Shown: piece by piece, positions 45,001 through 55,250 of the stretch
Layout: every line of letters begins with the position of its first letter
Position numbering within the stretch: position 1 is the stretch's first letter
Source: Candidatus Obscuribacterales bacterium
Lineage (GTDB): Bacteria; Cyanobacteriota; Vampirovibrionia; Obscuribacterales; Obscuribacteraceae
Assembly: GCA_020054205.1 (NCBI GenBank)
Contig: JAGVLS010000024.1
Span: forward strand, 1 to 64,000
Reading direction: 5' to 3'
Length of the DNA stretch: 64,000 nt
Position numbers and translations under genes: made by a program
The notes under the pieces: generated by a model
The model's database searches: none
What the model was told of the DNA's origin: nothing
The model's input: the letters and a program-made list of their open reading frames with translations, nothing else

Positions 45001-46349
45001 ATTTATTAGACTGGGAAATAAGATCTGGTGACAACATGTCACAACAAGAAACAATAGAGTTTGAAGAAGCAAGACGAAAAGTAGAAGCTTTTAGACGAGA
45101 CGTCATGCATAATCCTAAATTCTGGCAAGATCATTTACACGACATGGATCATGCACCAGATACTACAAGCAAACCAGAGAGTAGTTGGCAGGTGGAAAGT
45201 TCATTAGAAAGCACAGATAAAATTGTGCTTGTAAACAGAAAAACTAATGAGCGCATAGAGGTACCAGAGCATGTAAGACAATCTGTTTTACATCAATTAG
45301 AATGGCAAAAGACAGTACTAGAAGAAGATGCAAAAAAAATAGCAGCCGAAACAAATCCTAGCCACAAAAGACAATTAGAATTAGAATTTGCTAGAAATCA
45401 ACATCAAGTCGAAGCTTTTGAATTAAGCCTACATAGTAATGCAAGTCTTTGGCGCAGTGCTATACGTAATTTATCAGATAGTAATGGTCAGCCTCATTAT
45501 GGACAACCGAAAACCCCAATATCTGTTGTTTTGCCTAAAGATGCTGGTGTTATTGATCAGTCTCTTATAGAGCGTATAAGCAGTCAATTAGCGCCATCGC
45601 CAATAGATGAACATATGATTACTAGAAATCAAAAAATAGTTGCTGCAATTGATGGAGTACTTAACGGAAGTAATGATTTATCTTCACCAGAAAGACAAAA
45701 GCTAGTTACATTAAGAGATTTATGTGCTAATAATCCAAGAAGTGGGGCAGCAACACAAATAAGCCAAGCTTTACAAAGACTTGCTACTGGAAATAGTCCG
45801 ATTACAGAAGGCAGTGCAGCAATGCTGCCAGAGCCGGCAATTGCGCAAAGCGGACAAGAAGCATTAGCAATAGAGCCTACTAGTGCAAAAATTGAAGGTG
45901 ACGGTATTAAAGTATTTAGTGCTAGTGATATTACAGAGGCAATTAATAAACGTTATGTTGATGAAGCTAGAAATAGTTTAGCTGAAATTGAAAGCAAACT
46001 TGCCGCCAACCCAAAACCTGCAGAGCGCGAGGCATTATTAGCAGAAAAAGCAAGGATACAGCAAGTTATTGAAAATGACACAGTACGACATGACTTAATT
46101 GTTAAAGCAGAACAAATTGCTTTAAATAAAGGTATTGAAACAAGCAAGGGACTAAAAGAAATTGCTGGCGAAATGGAAAAAGGCAATAATGGCAAGCCTA
46201 ATTCTGGCAAAGCAAAATCGGCCATAACCACTATGGGTAAAATTACATTACTAGTAACTGTAGCAGCAATGCTTATGCCAAAAAATGATGTACAAGCAGA
46301 TGACGAAGTCGAACGTCTGCCTTATCTTATTGAAGGACAAAATGAATAA
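42006..46349 (+). CDS. giant membrane-linked FHA-domain protein
   Basis: 1447 residues. An acidic Pro/Glu-rich tail (about 1-85) leads to a hydrophobic segment (about 101-120, LTAGSLVIAGGFTAWAF). About 140-530 is beta-rich, with a degenerate FHA-like half at about 300-370 (GVYVNNKALKPGEKHYLDP). A canonical FHA domain lies at about 535-625: YIGRNSPG, QVSRDHATLW and NSKNGTYVNGRRLKPGEEV, with the Arg, Ser and His that contact phosphothreonine. The rest (about 680-1400) is mostly helical and charged. A Gly/Lys/Asn/Pro linker and hydrophobic tail (about 1406-1424) follow, ending in an acidic segment. FHA domains read phosphothreonine. The whole is not assignable to a known protein. The next gene starts on its stop codon (TAATG). 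Confidence 0.75.
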   Translation: METGPDIKKPEEEEEEPEVETQVPAGDSNGTDNPAESSDANNSPPEFNLLGQNGDGSNLPTLTDTASAYLPQLTIGDESDNAPQTIQEALANKEFVSDMAKLTAGSLVIAGGFTAWAFRAEIKEALERAFARNTPNNNLLAAPRDCTIIGDQVLENGEKIEIAKDAGIEKKGREYHVKANSSSEASALLRRGADGNYLQVLEGNTVYVKSEDGNIKEIHYDPANPNAEVKLEAGESISTGHNFIDIHEKTFAPNTILALNPNDAYLKLSADPFRTYELRVDHRGNAAQFVEKGSLASTEGNLGRINVEFGVDKNGLYVLDTNKTKIPSQTPDGITEGVYVNNKALKPGEKHYLDPTKDTIDIVRDMNKFMIAGDMQDTGRQPKMTTIELSVANTDKQALARAANTEPTDKPHTIRIIEPANSRQAPFANIEAIRNTGWAIGTDGKIYGIGRVPQPVTIAGTLGINPDGTACVSALKGYTLAVERPSGFSSITFDNGHVPIGPNDTVRLLGTAQDIPFKVSEQVVSSLSIQLGSTKIELAPGEKVYIGRNSPGQIVEEASDGNRKYLIDNEQVSRDHATLWTDEKTGKIYLSDNNSKNGTYVNGRRLKPGEEVLLTSDSKVSFGNKNYDSRHTSRLDLTPNGVNEVVKTRHSYFEAQTLQAAAIPESSISGSGSGAESAEPAQDPWPKPSVVGDVRPPRSLTGVVYVGQNADGKPMFISGDIEGPREIISLTAEQLSQLKSGNSPYQAINYSDNAIGHLASEYRAQPYYTDTRDAGTWGSGRNYILVEGTDGAYLARDHQLFVANTDAARAYVSNLQKRANVNSPIEEADAASEVEEAANIEKTKIGGLTEADLVGIYNHIKNISEPIDGNTANPEVARAIYQYLEHGDPYHANRTNGNQPHSEAKATQINQVLALYSSKNNSAEAIALRAALHEGLNQKMPGAANLNHERDARSDKTKTQVEIRGHQVWLFDPKSGERIKMPESISAHILEELHIQEANLLDWEIRSGDNMSQQETIEFEEARRKVEAFRRDVMHNPKFWQDHLHDMDHAPDTTSKPESSWQVESSLESTDKIVLVNRKTNERIEVPEHVRQSVLHQLEWQKTVLEEDAKKIAAETNPSHKRQLELEFARNQHQVEAFELSLHSNASLWRSAIRNLSDSNGQPHYGQPKTPISVVLPKDAGVIDQSLIERISSQLAPSPIDEHMITRNQKIVAAIDGVLNGSNDLSSPERQKLVTLRDLCANNPRSGAATQISQALQRLATGNSPITEGSAAMLPEPAIAQSGQEALAIEPTSAKIEGDGIKVFSASDITEAINKRYVDEARNSLAEIESKLAANPKPAEREALLAEKARIQQVIENDTVRHDLIVKAEQIALNKGIETSKGLKEIAGEMEKGNNGKPNSGKAKSAITTMGKITLLVTVAAMLMPKNDVQADDEVERLPYLIEGQNE

Positions 46350-47410
46350 TGACAATGCTTAATAAGATGACAAATGATGATATAAAGAAATGGTTATTAA
46401 GCTACAACTCGTTTGTAGATTTAGGAAAAATTGCTCTTACTAATTTATCCGATGGCGAAATTGCTCGCAACGCTCTTTGTATGCTCATTTGCGACAATAA
46501 AAATATAGGCTTAGGTAATCATTTTTCGTCTTCGGAAAATGCAATAAAAAAGGCTGTAAATGCATTTATAAATACATGTCATAGCGATAGTTATGCCGTA
46601 CGTTATCATTTATTGCAAATAGTAAAATATCTTTTCTTAGAGACTAGCCAGATAAGCTATTCAACTAAAATTAGTTTATTAGAATCTCTAGAATTATTAG
46701 TTAAACCCATATCAAATGGTTATCGGATAATTTCTGATCATGACTTAAGTAATTTACTAATTTCGATACTAAAAGCTCATCTTCAAGATTATAAAGATGC
46801 AAAAAGCATTGAATTACAAATAAAGATTTTAAGCTTACTAGCACTTTATCCAAATAAAGATTATTGGTTAATAGTTGACGCTATAAAAAAAGCACATCCA
46901 AATCAAGAATTAAAAAACAAATGCAATAGCATTCTCCAGTCTAATAAGAGAAAAGAAACTGTCACATATATTTGGCAAGAAACTATTTGTGATGTGATAG
47001 CTAATCAAAAATTTCAAGCCAAATATTTAAAAGATGCTTTCAATAAAGATTTGCCAGCAATACAATTAATTCGAGCTATCTTCAATTATGCAAAAGGCTC
47101 TCCGGCTAAAGACAATAAAGATCCACGTTTGCCTTATTTAGAATTTGCGCTTCACAATGAAAATGAGGCAATCAGGCTAGCTGCTGCCCGCGCCATAATG
47201 CAAAGCTCTTCAGAATTAGGACAAATTTGGCAAGAAGCATTAAAAAGCATTGCCGATATTGCTGTCAATTCACAAATTATTGAAAATGCTAATGACGCAT
47301 TAACGATATTGACAGAAATTGAGCAAATGTATCCCCAAGAAGCTGATTTAATCACTGAAGCCAAAGAAGCAGCAAATAAAAATTTTATTGGCAATAATCC
47401 AATAAAATAG
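46349..47410 (+). CDS. HEAT/ARM-like helical protein coupled to the giant FHA gene
   Basis: 353 residues, no known name. The sequence is almost wholly helical, with repeated hydrophobic helices of the ARM/HEAT kind, for example YAVRYHLLQIVKYLFLETS, LLISILKAHLQDYKD and NENEAIRLAAARAIMQSSSEL. No signal peptide or membrane segment is seen, so it is probably cytoplasmic. Its first base is the last base of the FHA gene's TAA, which implies translational coupling and a joint complex. A terminator-like hairpin (47433-47474) follows. The same HEAT-type pattern recurs within the giant at 47616. Confidence 0.7.
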   Translation: MTMLNKMTNDDIKKWLLSYNSFVDLGKIALTNLSDGEIARNALCMLICDNKNIGLGNHFSSSENAIKKAVNAFINTCHSDSYAVRYHLLQIVKYLFLETSQISYSTKISLLESLELLVKPISNGYRIISDHDLSNLLISILKAHLQDYKDAKSIELQIKILSLLALYPNKDYWLIVDAIKKAHPNQELKNKCNSILQSNKRKETVTYIWQETICDVIANQKFQAKYLKDAFNKDLPAIQLIRAIFNYAKGSPAKDNKDPRLPYLEFALHNENEAIRLAAARAIMQSSSELGQIWQEALKSIADIAVNSQIIENANDALTILTEIEQMYPQEADLITEAKEAANKNFIGNNPIK

Positions 47411-47432
47411 GGCAATATTAACCCTGAATTTA

Positions 47433-47474
47433 ATGTTTTTGGGCTAAAAAGCAGCCAAAAAACATGCCTTTTTT
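47433..47474 (+). terminator. rho-independent-type terminator after the FHA/HEAT pair
   Basis: ATGTTTTT (47433-47440) pairs with AAAAACAT (47458-47465) and GGCT with AGCC around a seven-base A-rich loop, with one G-A mismatch. GCC and a run of six T (47469-47474) follow. It ends the 42006-47410 transcription unit and separates it from the next giant. Confidence 0.65.
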
Positions 47475-47615
47475 GTATATATTCCCAGAAGCAACAGTTT
47501 TTTGCTTAAAATCACATATATAGATGAATTTAGAAAGAATCTGTAGCTAAGCCGGGTACAAAATTATTGGTACTTCCCTTACCTGCTGTTTCTCTTATGG
47601 ACGGATATTAACTAA

Positions 47616-50600
47616 ATGAGTGAAGGTGAAACTCTAAAAAATCCTCCCCCTGTAGAAGAAGAGGAAAATAATTCTGAGCCAGAGTCTACGGCAGAAGACT
47701 CTCGTCCTGCTACTGACACTACAGACAGCCAAGAACAAGCAGCTAGCGGGGAGAATATAGCGGAAGCTGCAAGCGAAAAATTATCTCGAGAAGCTAATAC
47801 CGCACCAGAGAACAATTCAGATCAACCCGTGGCTAATCCAGAAGCCGCTGAAGCTCCCACGTCCAAAGAAAAAGAATTAGAAAAACCAAAAGGCATATCC
47901 ATTGTTGGCAACGAACATGTTTATACTCGCGAAATACAAAAGATGCTTAGCAAATATTTTGGTAGTTTGCAAACGGATTTATTATTGCAAAAACCTGGTG
48001 AAGATATATCTGCTTACTTGACCAGATTACAAAATAGTCCAGAAGATTTTAGACAAAAATTAGCAGATTTAAAAAGAGAACAAGAAGCAGGTGTTTGGGG
48101 TGAGCAATCACAAGAATTATTTAAATCATTAGTAAATACATTTAGTACTGCCGTACCACAAAGAATAAATACATTGTCTCAATTAGGCTTACCGGTTGAG
48201 ACAGATTGCCCTATGCAATTACCAAGAACGGATAGCAATGCTCTTATTAGCCCAGAATTATTTAGAGAAGCTATTGAGGCTCATGAATTATCCTTTGATA
48301 TGAATATTGACAGCAGCAAAATGCCTGGACAAAGTGAATTTGTCTCATTAGCAACAAGCGCTCGTTGGTTAGAAAAAACCACTACATTAGTTCAAACTGA
48401 GCATAATAAAAATACTATAGAATTACAAAAATCACTAATAGAAGAAAATGGATTGCCTAGCGCCTGGAAAGAACAACTGCTTCCCGGAGAAAATCCCCCT
48501 GGGCAAATAGAAACATTAACTACATTTATCAATTTTTACAACACACTAAAAAATTATGCATTAGTAGCTAATGAACTTAATAAGGCAGGCTTGGACGAAA
48601 AAACTCCTAGAATTCCTTTGCCAGAAGGATTTTCCATAAAACAAGATGGTGGACACGAGCGTTTGGTAGTTGATAAAAATGCTGTTTTCCCAACACATTT
48701 ATCTTTAAGCCATCCAGACACTATAGACAAAATGGAACGTTATCAAAAATGGCTTGATGAAAATAAAACAAAACTTGATCAAGTACTTGATACTAAAACA
48801 TATTCTTGGGGTGAAGAATTAGTTACTAGCAAAGAGCAAACTGTTTTCGACAAAGAAAGTGGCGAATTTGTAAGGAAAACAAGCCGTAATCCAAGAGAGA
48901 TCAAAGATGGAGAAACAACCATTGACAGTAATCTAATTTGGAATGATTTAGATATAAAAACATTACCTGATGGCAAAATTGAAATTACTCAAACAAAACA
49001 AGCACAAATGTCTCTTGGTTATAAAAACTTGATCTGGGAAAATGTGGGCAAGCCTGATACAGAAACACGTGCTTATAATCCTGATGACTTAATAAGAGTA
49101 AAATCACACGATCAAGAGTATTTACTTACGGCTTCGCAACTACAAGCTCTTAATTCTTCAGATAGACTAAAATATTGGGCTGGCAAAGGCATTGAAGTTT
49201 CCATGGATGTAGCTATGGTATTAAGTGGCACTTTTGAAATGGCAGCAGCTCGCAGCGCTATGAAACTTGGAGCAAAAGAAGGACTAAAAGAAGGCATTAG
49301 ATTAACAGCAGCCGAACAAGCACATGTATTTCGTCATGGTTTATACCAATTTGGATTAGGTGCATCTGGTGCTTTAGATTATGCAGGATCAGCTGATGAT
49401 CCTGTAATTGGTGCATTGCTAAATACAAGACATGCTTTATTTACAAAAGATATTTTACATGGTGGCTCAGGGGCATTTCGTACAACATACGATACATTGG
49501 TAGGAAAATTGCCAGGCATGGCCGAATCAATGGCTCAAAGCACTAAAGCTACTGAAAAATTTAGTCAATTTATAAAACAATTTCCCAGACTAAATATTAT
49601 GCAAAATGGATTACATGGGCTTTCTCAATATACAGGATATGGGCTTATTGCCCATATGGGTATAGAATTAAAAGACCAGTGGTACCATGATTCAACTAAT
49701 CATTTTGATATAGCTAAACAAAGACGTACTGATGGACAAAGTGCAGCACTTCCTGATTTCAGTCAATTTATAGTACCAACGGATACAAAACCAGCTTCAC
49801 TAGACAAAATTTTAGAAGGCTATAGTGCAACTTTACTTGACGGTCTAAATGGTGAGACACGTGATCAAGCAGCACATATTTTAGATAGGGCTCAATATTT
49901 ATTACAAGAAAAACCAGATGCTACAGAAGAAGAAAAGAAACAGTTAAATGCCGAAAAAGAAGAGTTTAAGCACACATTAGCTCGATATTTTACTTTAACA
50001 CCAGAAAATATTGCTGAATTTGAAAGAGGCAGATTGGCTCGTGGCACAAGGGGTGCTGATGCTCAAATAAATGATGGCGATTTATCAGATTTAACACATG
50101 ACAAAAAGCCAATACCAGAAGTTTTAGGGACAGGCTGGTATATGAGAGCTGATGATTATCCTGATCCAACAACACAAAAAGCAGGTAATGATGAGATTCG
50201 CACATCGGCAGCATTAGCATTATTAATGCTTTCAATAGATGAAAACGGACAATTACCGGAGACAATTGCTCAAACAAGTATTACTGTCCCCGCTATAAAA
50301 CATGAAGTTATAGAAACTGACCCTGAAACAGGTATGCGTCTTTATCCAACGGTTACAATTCCCGAGCATTCAATAAATTTCCAAGTTGATCGCTCTAGTT
50401 TAACAAGTGCACTTAAAAAAGACTTTGTGGATGCATTACGTAATTTAGATAATGATGCAATCTCTTTAGGAGATTTTCTTACCCGCACTGGTGATTTAAG
50501 TGGTGTTTCGTACGTTCAAGGACTAGAAGATTTCATAGCTAGTCCTGAAACTTCAAAAGCAGATAAACTTCGTGCTTTAGTTGATAATGACACCGGTGGG

Positions 50601-53600
50601 CTCAGATATATTAATATAATTCAAAATTTGTCTGCCATTGAGAATTTAGCACATGCTGGTCCGTCTACCGAAGCTGCAAAAGCCTCTGCTTTACTTTATG
50701 GCACATCATCAGCTGATTTAAAACAAACTTTAGAGAATATGATTACAAACGAAGCCGATCCTGATTTAAGTGCATTAGCAGCAGCAACATTATATGGACT
50801 AAAAGAACAAGAAAGACATTCTGATTTTGTCAAACTTTTAAATAATATCAAAGCAGCAAGACCAGATTTAGCCAATAGTGCAAGTTGGCAAAATATAGAA
50901 CAAGCCTTGTCTAATAATCCTTTGCTTAAACCTAGTTATTTACAAGACAATCAATCTATTTGGCAGTCTGTACAAAATGACGCCCCTGGTAAAACAAGAG
51001 AACAAATAATTGCATCACTCAAAGAAGATATGCATGCAGATATTCCAGAAAATACACCGGCAGAACAAGCATTTTTTATGCGGGACAAAAAATTAGCAGC
51101 AGCATTAATGCTAAGCAAATTAGATAATTCCGAAGAAACAAAAAATGAAATTATGCAAACAATTACATCATGCATGACTCCTACTTCTGAATTAGCTGAT
51201 TTACAAAATCATGGCAATGATATCGTAAAGCATCTCTTATATACTCGGATTTTAGATTTAAACAAACGAGTTTTTGAAGCCATATCTAAAAACGAACAAT
51301 TATCTGGCTTTGACCAAACAACTATATCTGCTTTGGCATCACAAACAATTGGCCTTGTACGCAAACCACAAAGCCGAGAAGAAGAAACAGCCTTAATATC
51401 ACTGTTGCATGCATCCCAAAACGTTATAGACATGGCAGGACAAGATCAAAAAATAGAATTAGCAAATAAGTTAAAGAGCATGCTTAATACATCTGATAAA
51501 GAAAATTTCGCTGGTGCTTATGCTGGCATGCGAGCAGAAGCATGCACAATATTAGCTAGATTTGGTGATCGTAGCGCAATGGATTTAATTCGAGCCCGTA
51601 CATCAATAATTCCAAAACCAGATTATCTTGCACATACAAATTTATTTGCTGGTGAGGTAAGCGGAGACGTGCGGCAAGCAGCTTTTGATGCTTTAGTACA
51701 TTTAGGAGATAAAGAAAAATTACCGATAATACTAAAAGAATCACTTGCTACTGAAGTAGACCCAGCAGTTAAAGATAAGATTTTAGCTCTAATTCCTAGC
51801 TATCCTGCAGCAGCTGATGCAAAAGAAACCGCCAGATCAATAAAAGAAGCTAAAAAAGAGAATGACTATCAAGTAGCTATAAGCAATTTACTAAGCAGTG
51901 CTTTGTCACATGATGATGTAAGGGATCTTTTGCCTACAGTTGGAAATTTATTACCAAGAAGCAATTGGGAAGATAGGCGCAGTCAAGCAGCAGAAGATGC
52001 CTATGATAATATGCCTTCAACATCATATTGGGCTATTAAATTAGAATCAATGTTTCAAAAAGTTGGGCTTTTATCCGGTAATGATCCAGAAGGTGAAGCA
52101 CATTTATTTATGACATCTGGCACAGGTAAAACTGATAAGGCCAGATTAAATCAATGGGATGACTTGGTGCAATTAGCTACTTTAGGACACACTGATAATC
52201 CACAACAATTAAGCATTTTAGCTAGGGCTATTACTCCTCATGTAGAAAAAGCAATTCAAGAAAAACAAGAAGAAATTCATAGGTTAGAAGAATCAATGGT
52301 TAGCATGCCAGATAGTGCAAAAGTTGATATTGAGCAAAAAATCACTAATCTACGTGCACAAATTGCAAATGTTCCTAATTTAAATGATCCAAATACGCTT
52401 AAAGAAATAGGATCTGCATTTGCTAAAACAGTTATTTACGATATGCTAGCCCATGGAGCAGAAGCATTTAGTGATGGAAGCGCACAATCAAATCCATATT
52501 ATAAGCATTTGGAAATGCCTGAATTTCGCTTTGCTAATCAACAAGAATGGCAAAATGCAGCAGCTCAAACACTAGCAAAGTGTTGTGAAGAAGGTACACC
52601 AGGACGCGCCCAAGCTTTAGATTATGTAAGTAAATTGCTTACAACACCAAATACTGCTATTTCTAATTACAATAAGTCCGTTTTGCTACATGCATTTATT
52701 AAAGCAGCTAAGCCTACCAATGGTAGCAAAGACGACGTAACAATAAACCAATTCCAAGCACAATATGCAGATGTTTTGTTGCGCGCGCTACAAGTAGAAC
52801 AAGTTACTCATCTATCAGAAAATAAACCTAAAGAAACGTCAGATTCTAAAATGTCTGACTCAGATCTGTATTTAAGTCAGATTGCTTTAGAATTAGCAGG
52901 AGCAGAACATTACCCAGCTGTTGCAACATTACAAGCATTTGTTGATGATAGAAATCGTACTAATTCACCAATAGGCAAAGAAGGTGAAGCTGTTCTAGAA
53001 TTTGCTTTAGATAGTCTTAAACACCGAGTAGGGGGTATGTATTTTAGAACGGTAGCAGACCAATTATCCGATGCTGAGACACGAGCAGATCAACTTTCTA
53101 ATGGCATAGCTCAGTACAAACAAAATTCTACAAATAGAAATGTTGATCAAGAAGCAGCTGCCCGTGAATTAGTTCAGTCAGTATTTAATTCATACAAAAA
53201 TTATAAGTTTAAAGATGAAACAGATCCAGGAATTGATGTCCTTGGTAATTTGCTCAATTCAGAAAATGAAAGAGTACAATTAGCTGCTGCTTATGCCGCT
53301 TTAGATGCTACAAGCAATTTACCACCTGGATCAGAGCTACAGAACCAAGCTTTAGCTAAGCTTGCCGACTTAGCAATGGAAACAACTAATAATTCATATC
53401 GTACAGAAGCTTTAGAAAAATTGTCTGAATATTGTTTGCAAGATGGCGACAATTACAATGAAAGTCATTGGCAAAAAGATGGGCAGTTAATGCTAGAAGC
53501 TTCTACAAGAGAAGTAATCATTCCAGCTACTGATTCTAGTCCAGAAAGAAAGTATATCTTTAGGCAAGAGCCTGCTGTCGCATATCCTAATGAAAATTTG

Positions 53601-54212
53601 CCTATCCATACAAGTATTATAGACAAACATTCTTATCGATTTAGTGTTCTGGAACAAACAGGTGATGAAATTACTGGTTCAATTTATTACAACAAAACAA
53701 CTTACCAAGAAGATATAGCTGCAGGACTAAGGGATGCTGTCAGATCAAAAGAGGAACCTACATCGTTACGCGATCTTTTTGAGTTTGCCCAACGACATGA
53801 TCCAATATGGACAAATAAGGTAGATGTAGATTTTTCTGCTTTTAGTTTTGAATATGGCAATATTGAAGGCCAAAATGGCGAGTACAAGCGAGAAATTGTA
53901 CATTTTAGTGAAAATGGCATTAGCTTTGATAGACCAATAGAAGGTGAGGATAAAACAAAACCACCATTTTGGGAAATAAGAGTTCCTGCTTACTCAACAG
54001 CAGAAAAAAGTGACATAGCCCAAAATCTTGGAGTACATTCAGCTTTACCAGCATTAAATAATGCACAAATATGGGGTTACGCTTCCGGTACTGTGTCTAT
54101 AAATGCTAATGGTAATTTTGTATTTCAACCAACAAATACAAAACAAGACCCAATCATACATCACCACAGTCCATTCCTTATATTGGATGGGCATGATAGA
54201 AGTGGTCAATAA
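47616..54212 (+). CDS. giant (2198-residue) acidic-tailed helical-repeat protein
   Basis: No recognised family over most of its length. The first ~95 residues are an acidic Glu/Pro/Ala/Ser-rich tail (opening with NPPPVEEEENNSEPES) like those of the other two giants. About 95-520 is helical with short beta parts. About 525-700 is hydrophobic-helical (GIEVSMDVAMVLSGTFEMAAARSAMKL and DYAGSADDPVIGALLNTRHALF), possibly membrane-active. About 950-1420 and 1750-1830 hold HEAT-like repeats (VRQAAFDALVHLGDKEKLP, RVQLAAAYAALDA). The final ~250 residues are beta-rich. Such alpha-solenoids scaffold large assemblies. A signal peptide is not seen. It stops 7 bases inside the convergent peptidase gene. Confidence 0.7.
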   Translation: MSEGETLKNPPPVEEEENNSEPESTAEDSRPATDTTDSQEQAASGENIAEAASEKLSREANTAPENNSDQPVANPEAAEAPTSKEKELEKPKGISIVGNEHVYTREIQKMLSKYFGSLQTDLLLQKPGEDISAYLTRLQNSPEDFRQKLADLKREQEAGVWGEQSQELFKSLVNTFSTAVPQRINTLSQLGLPVETDCPMQLPRTDSNALISPELFREAIEAHELSFDMNIDSSKMPGQSEFVSLATSARWLEKTTTLVQTEHNKNTIELQKSLIEENGLPSAWKEQLLPGENPPGQIETLTTFINFYNTLKNYALVANELNKAGLDEKTPRIPLPEGFSIKQDGGHERLVVDKNAVFPTHLSLSHPDTIDKMERYQKWLDENKTKLDQVLDTKTYSWGEELVTSKEQTVFDKESGEFVRKTSRNPREIKDGETTIDSNLIWNDLDIKTLPDGKIEITQTKQAQMSLGYKNLIWENVGKPDTETRAYNPDDLIRVKSHDQEYLLTASQLQALNSSDRLKYWAGKGIEVSMDVAMVLSGTFEMAAARSAMKLGAKEGLKEGIRLTAAEQAHVFRHGLYQFGLGASGALDYAGSADDPVIGALLNTRHALFTKDILHGGSGAFRTTYDTLVGKLPGMAESMAQSTKATEKFSQFIKQFPRLNIMQNGLHGLSQYTGYGLIAHMGIELKDQWYHDSTNHFDIAKQRRTDGQSAALPDFSQFIVPTDTKPASLDKILEGYSATLLDGLNGETRDQAAHILDRAQYLLQEKPDATEEEKKQLNAEKEEFKHTLARYFTLTPENIAEFERGRLARGTRGADAQINDGDLSDLTHDKKPIPEVLGTGWYMRADDYPDPTTQKAGNDEIRTSAALALLMLSIDENGQLPETIAQTSITVPAIKHEVIETDPETGMRLYPTVTIPEHSINFQVDRSSLTSALKKDFVDALRNLDNDAISLGDFLTRTGDLSGVSYVQGLEDFIASPETSKADKLRALVDNDTGGLRYINIIQNLSAIENLAHAGPSTEAAKASALLYGTSSADLKQTLENMITNEADPDLSALAAATLYGLKEQERHSDFVKLLNNIKAARPDLANSASWQNIEQALSNNPLLKPSYLQDNQSIWQSVQNDAPGKTREQIIASLKEDMHADIPENTPAEQAFFMRDKKLAAALMLSKLDNSEETKNEIMQTITSCMTPTSELADLQNHGNDIVKHLLYTRILDLNKRVFEAISKNEQLSGFDQTTISALASQTIGLVRKPQSREEETALISLLHASQNVIDMAGQDQKIELANKLKSMLNTSDKENFAGAYAGMRAEACTILARFGDRSAMDLIRARTSIIPKPDYLAHTNLFAGEVSGDVRQAAFDALVHLGDKEKLPIILKESLATEVDPAVKDKILALIPSYPAAADAKETARSIKEAKKENDYQVAISNLLSSALSHDDVRDLLPTVGNLLPRSNWEDRRSQAAEDAYDNMPSTSYWAIKLESMFQKVGLLSGNDPEGEAHLFMTSGTGKTDKARLNQWDDLVQLATLGHTDNPQQLSILARAITPHVEKAIQEKQEEIHRLEESMVSMPDSAKVDIEQKITNLRAQIANVPNLNDPNTLKEIGSAFAKTVIYDMLAHGAEAFSDGSAQSNPYYKHLEMPEFRFANQQEWQNAAAQTLAKCCEEGTPGRAQALDYVSKLLTTPNTAISNYNKSVLLHAFIKAAKPTNGSKDDVTINQFQAQYADVLLRALQVEQVTHLSENKPKETSDSKMSDSDLYLSQIALELAGAEHYPAVATLQAFVDDRNRTNSPIGKEGEAVLEFALDSLKHRVGGMYFRTVADQLSDAETRADQLSNGIAQYKQNSTNRNVDQEAAARELVQSVFNSYKNYKFKDETDPGIDVLGNLLNSENERVQLAAAYAALDATSNLPPGSELQNQALAKLADLAMETTNNSYRTEALEKLSEYCLQDGDNYNESHWQKDGQLMLEASTREVIIPATDSSPERKYIFRQEPAVAYPNENLPIHTSIIDKHSYRFSVLEQTGDEITGSIYYNKTTYQEDIAAGLRDAVRSKEEPTSLRDLFEFAQRHDPIWTNKVDVDFSAFSFEYGNIEGQNGEYKREIVHFSENGISFDRPIEGEDKTKPPFWEIRVPAYSTAEKSDIAQNLGVHSALPALNNAQIWGYASGTVSINANGNFVFQPTNTKQDPIIHHHSPFLILDGHDRSGQ

Positions 54213-55207
54213 TTTTCTTTGTAAATATCTTTATAACAAGGAAATTGATCAATTGATGTAGCATGTAAAATGCTATTTTTAATAGCTTTTGTCATGGCAT
54301 TAGCTGCTGCTAGTCCGATTAAATCAACAATACTTATATCACTTAAGTGTTTAAGTGTTTTTTGTTCTGAAGAATGAGACGACAAAGCAAAAACAGTATC
54401 ACCATCAAGCGTTGTATGAATAGGATGAATTGCTCGAGCCATTCCATTGTGTGAGAGTTCAGCTACTTTTATGAGCTGTACTTTGCTTAGCATAATATTT
54501 GTTGCTACAACTGCTAAAGTTGTATTGAGAGGTTGTTTAGATATAAGTCCATACAAACGTTTAAGTTCAAAATCTGTACTAAGCGTATCATTTACTAATT
54601 CAAATTGTCCAGCATCAGAATAAAATTCATCAGTTTTAGGATTTACAATATCACCAACTGAATTAGTAACTACAAAAGCAGCAACAATAATACCCTTTTC
54701 TAGATGGCTTACGCCATAACCAAAGCCACCTTTCATTTTTTTTCCAGCGAGCCATTTGCCAGCAGTAGCACCTGTACCTACACCAACATTACCTTGCTCG
54801 GGATCATCAAAAGATGCACTTTGAGCAGCATTATAACCATCGGCATGCGTAGGGCGAATTTTGGCACTACCGACAACTAAATCATATATGACCGCGCCCG
54901 TTATTCCCGGCACTACACCAGCAGGTGTATAAAAACCAATTCTTTTTTCTTCCAAATATTGTACTATGCCAAAACTTGATTCCAATCCAAATAAACTACC
55001 ACCAGTTAATACAATAGCATGTGCGCTATCATTGGCTGATGTGGGAGAAAAAGCAGCAGTATTTATAGTTCCACTATTAGAGCCCCTTACATCAACACCA
55101 ATATTGGCTCCCTCTTCAGCAATAAAAACAGTAAGTCCAGTCAAATTTATCTCATCAGTATAATGTCCAACTTTAAGTCCCAGCTTTTTTAATAAAGAAT
55201 CAGTCAT
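54206..55207 (-). CDS. P1-family (S58, DmpA-like) peptidase
   Basis: 333 residues. The S58 family comprises self-processing aminopeptidases/amidases in which cleavage frees a catalytic Ser or Thr at the new N-terminus. I see the typical DLTVFIAEEGANIGVDVRGSNSGTI, GGSLFGLESSFGIVQYLEE, TPAGVVPGITGAVIYDL, GNVGVGTGATAGKWL and the cleavage region PLNTTLAVVATN, where the Asn-Thr bond (Thr at about 229) is the likely autolysis site. No signal peptide is evident, so it is probably cytoplasmic. It is sandwiched between two giant genes; whether it acts on them is unknown. Confidence 0.88.
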   Translation of the reverse strand: MTDSLLKKLGLKVGHYTDEINLTGLTVFIAEEGANIGVDVRGSNSGTINTAAFSPTSANDSAHAIVLTGGSLFGLESSFGIVQYLEEKRIGFYTPAGVVPGITGAVIYDLVVGSAKIRPTHADGYNAAQSASFDDPEQGNVGVGTGATAGKWLAGKKMKGGFGYGVSHLEKGIIVAAFVVTNSVGDIVNPKTDEFYSDAGQFELVNDTLSTDFELKRLYGLISKQPLNTTLAVVATNIMLSKVQLIKVAELSHNGMARAIHPIHTTLDGDTVFALSSHSSEQKTLKHLSDISIVDLIGLAAANAMTKAIKNSILHATSIDQFPCYKDIYKENY

Positions 55208-55250
55208 TTATATTTATTCTCTTCTAAGATTTGTCTTCCTAATATTCATT

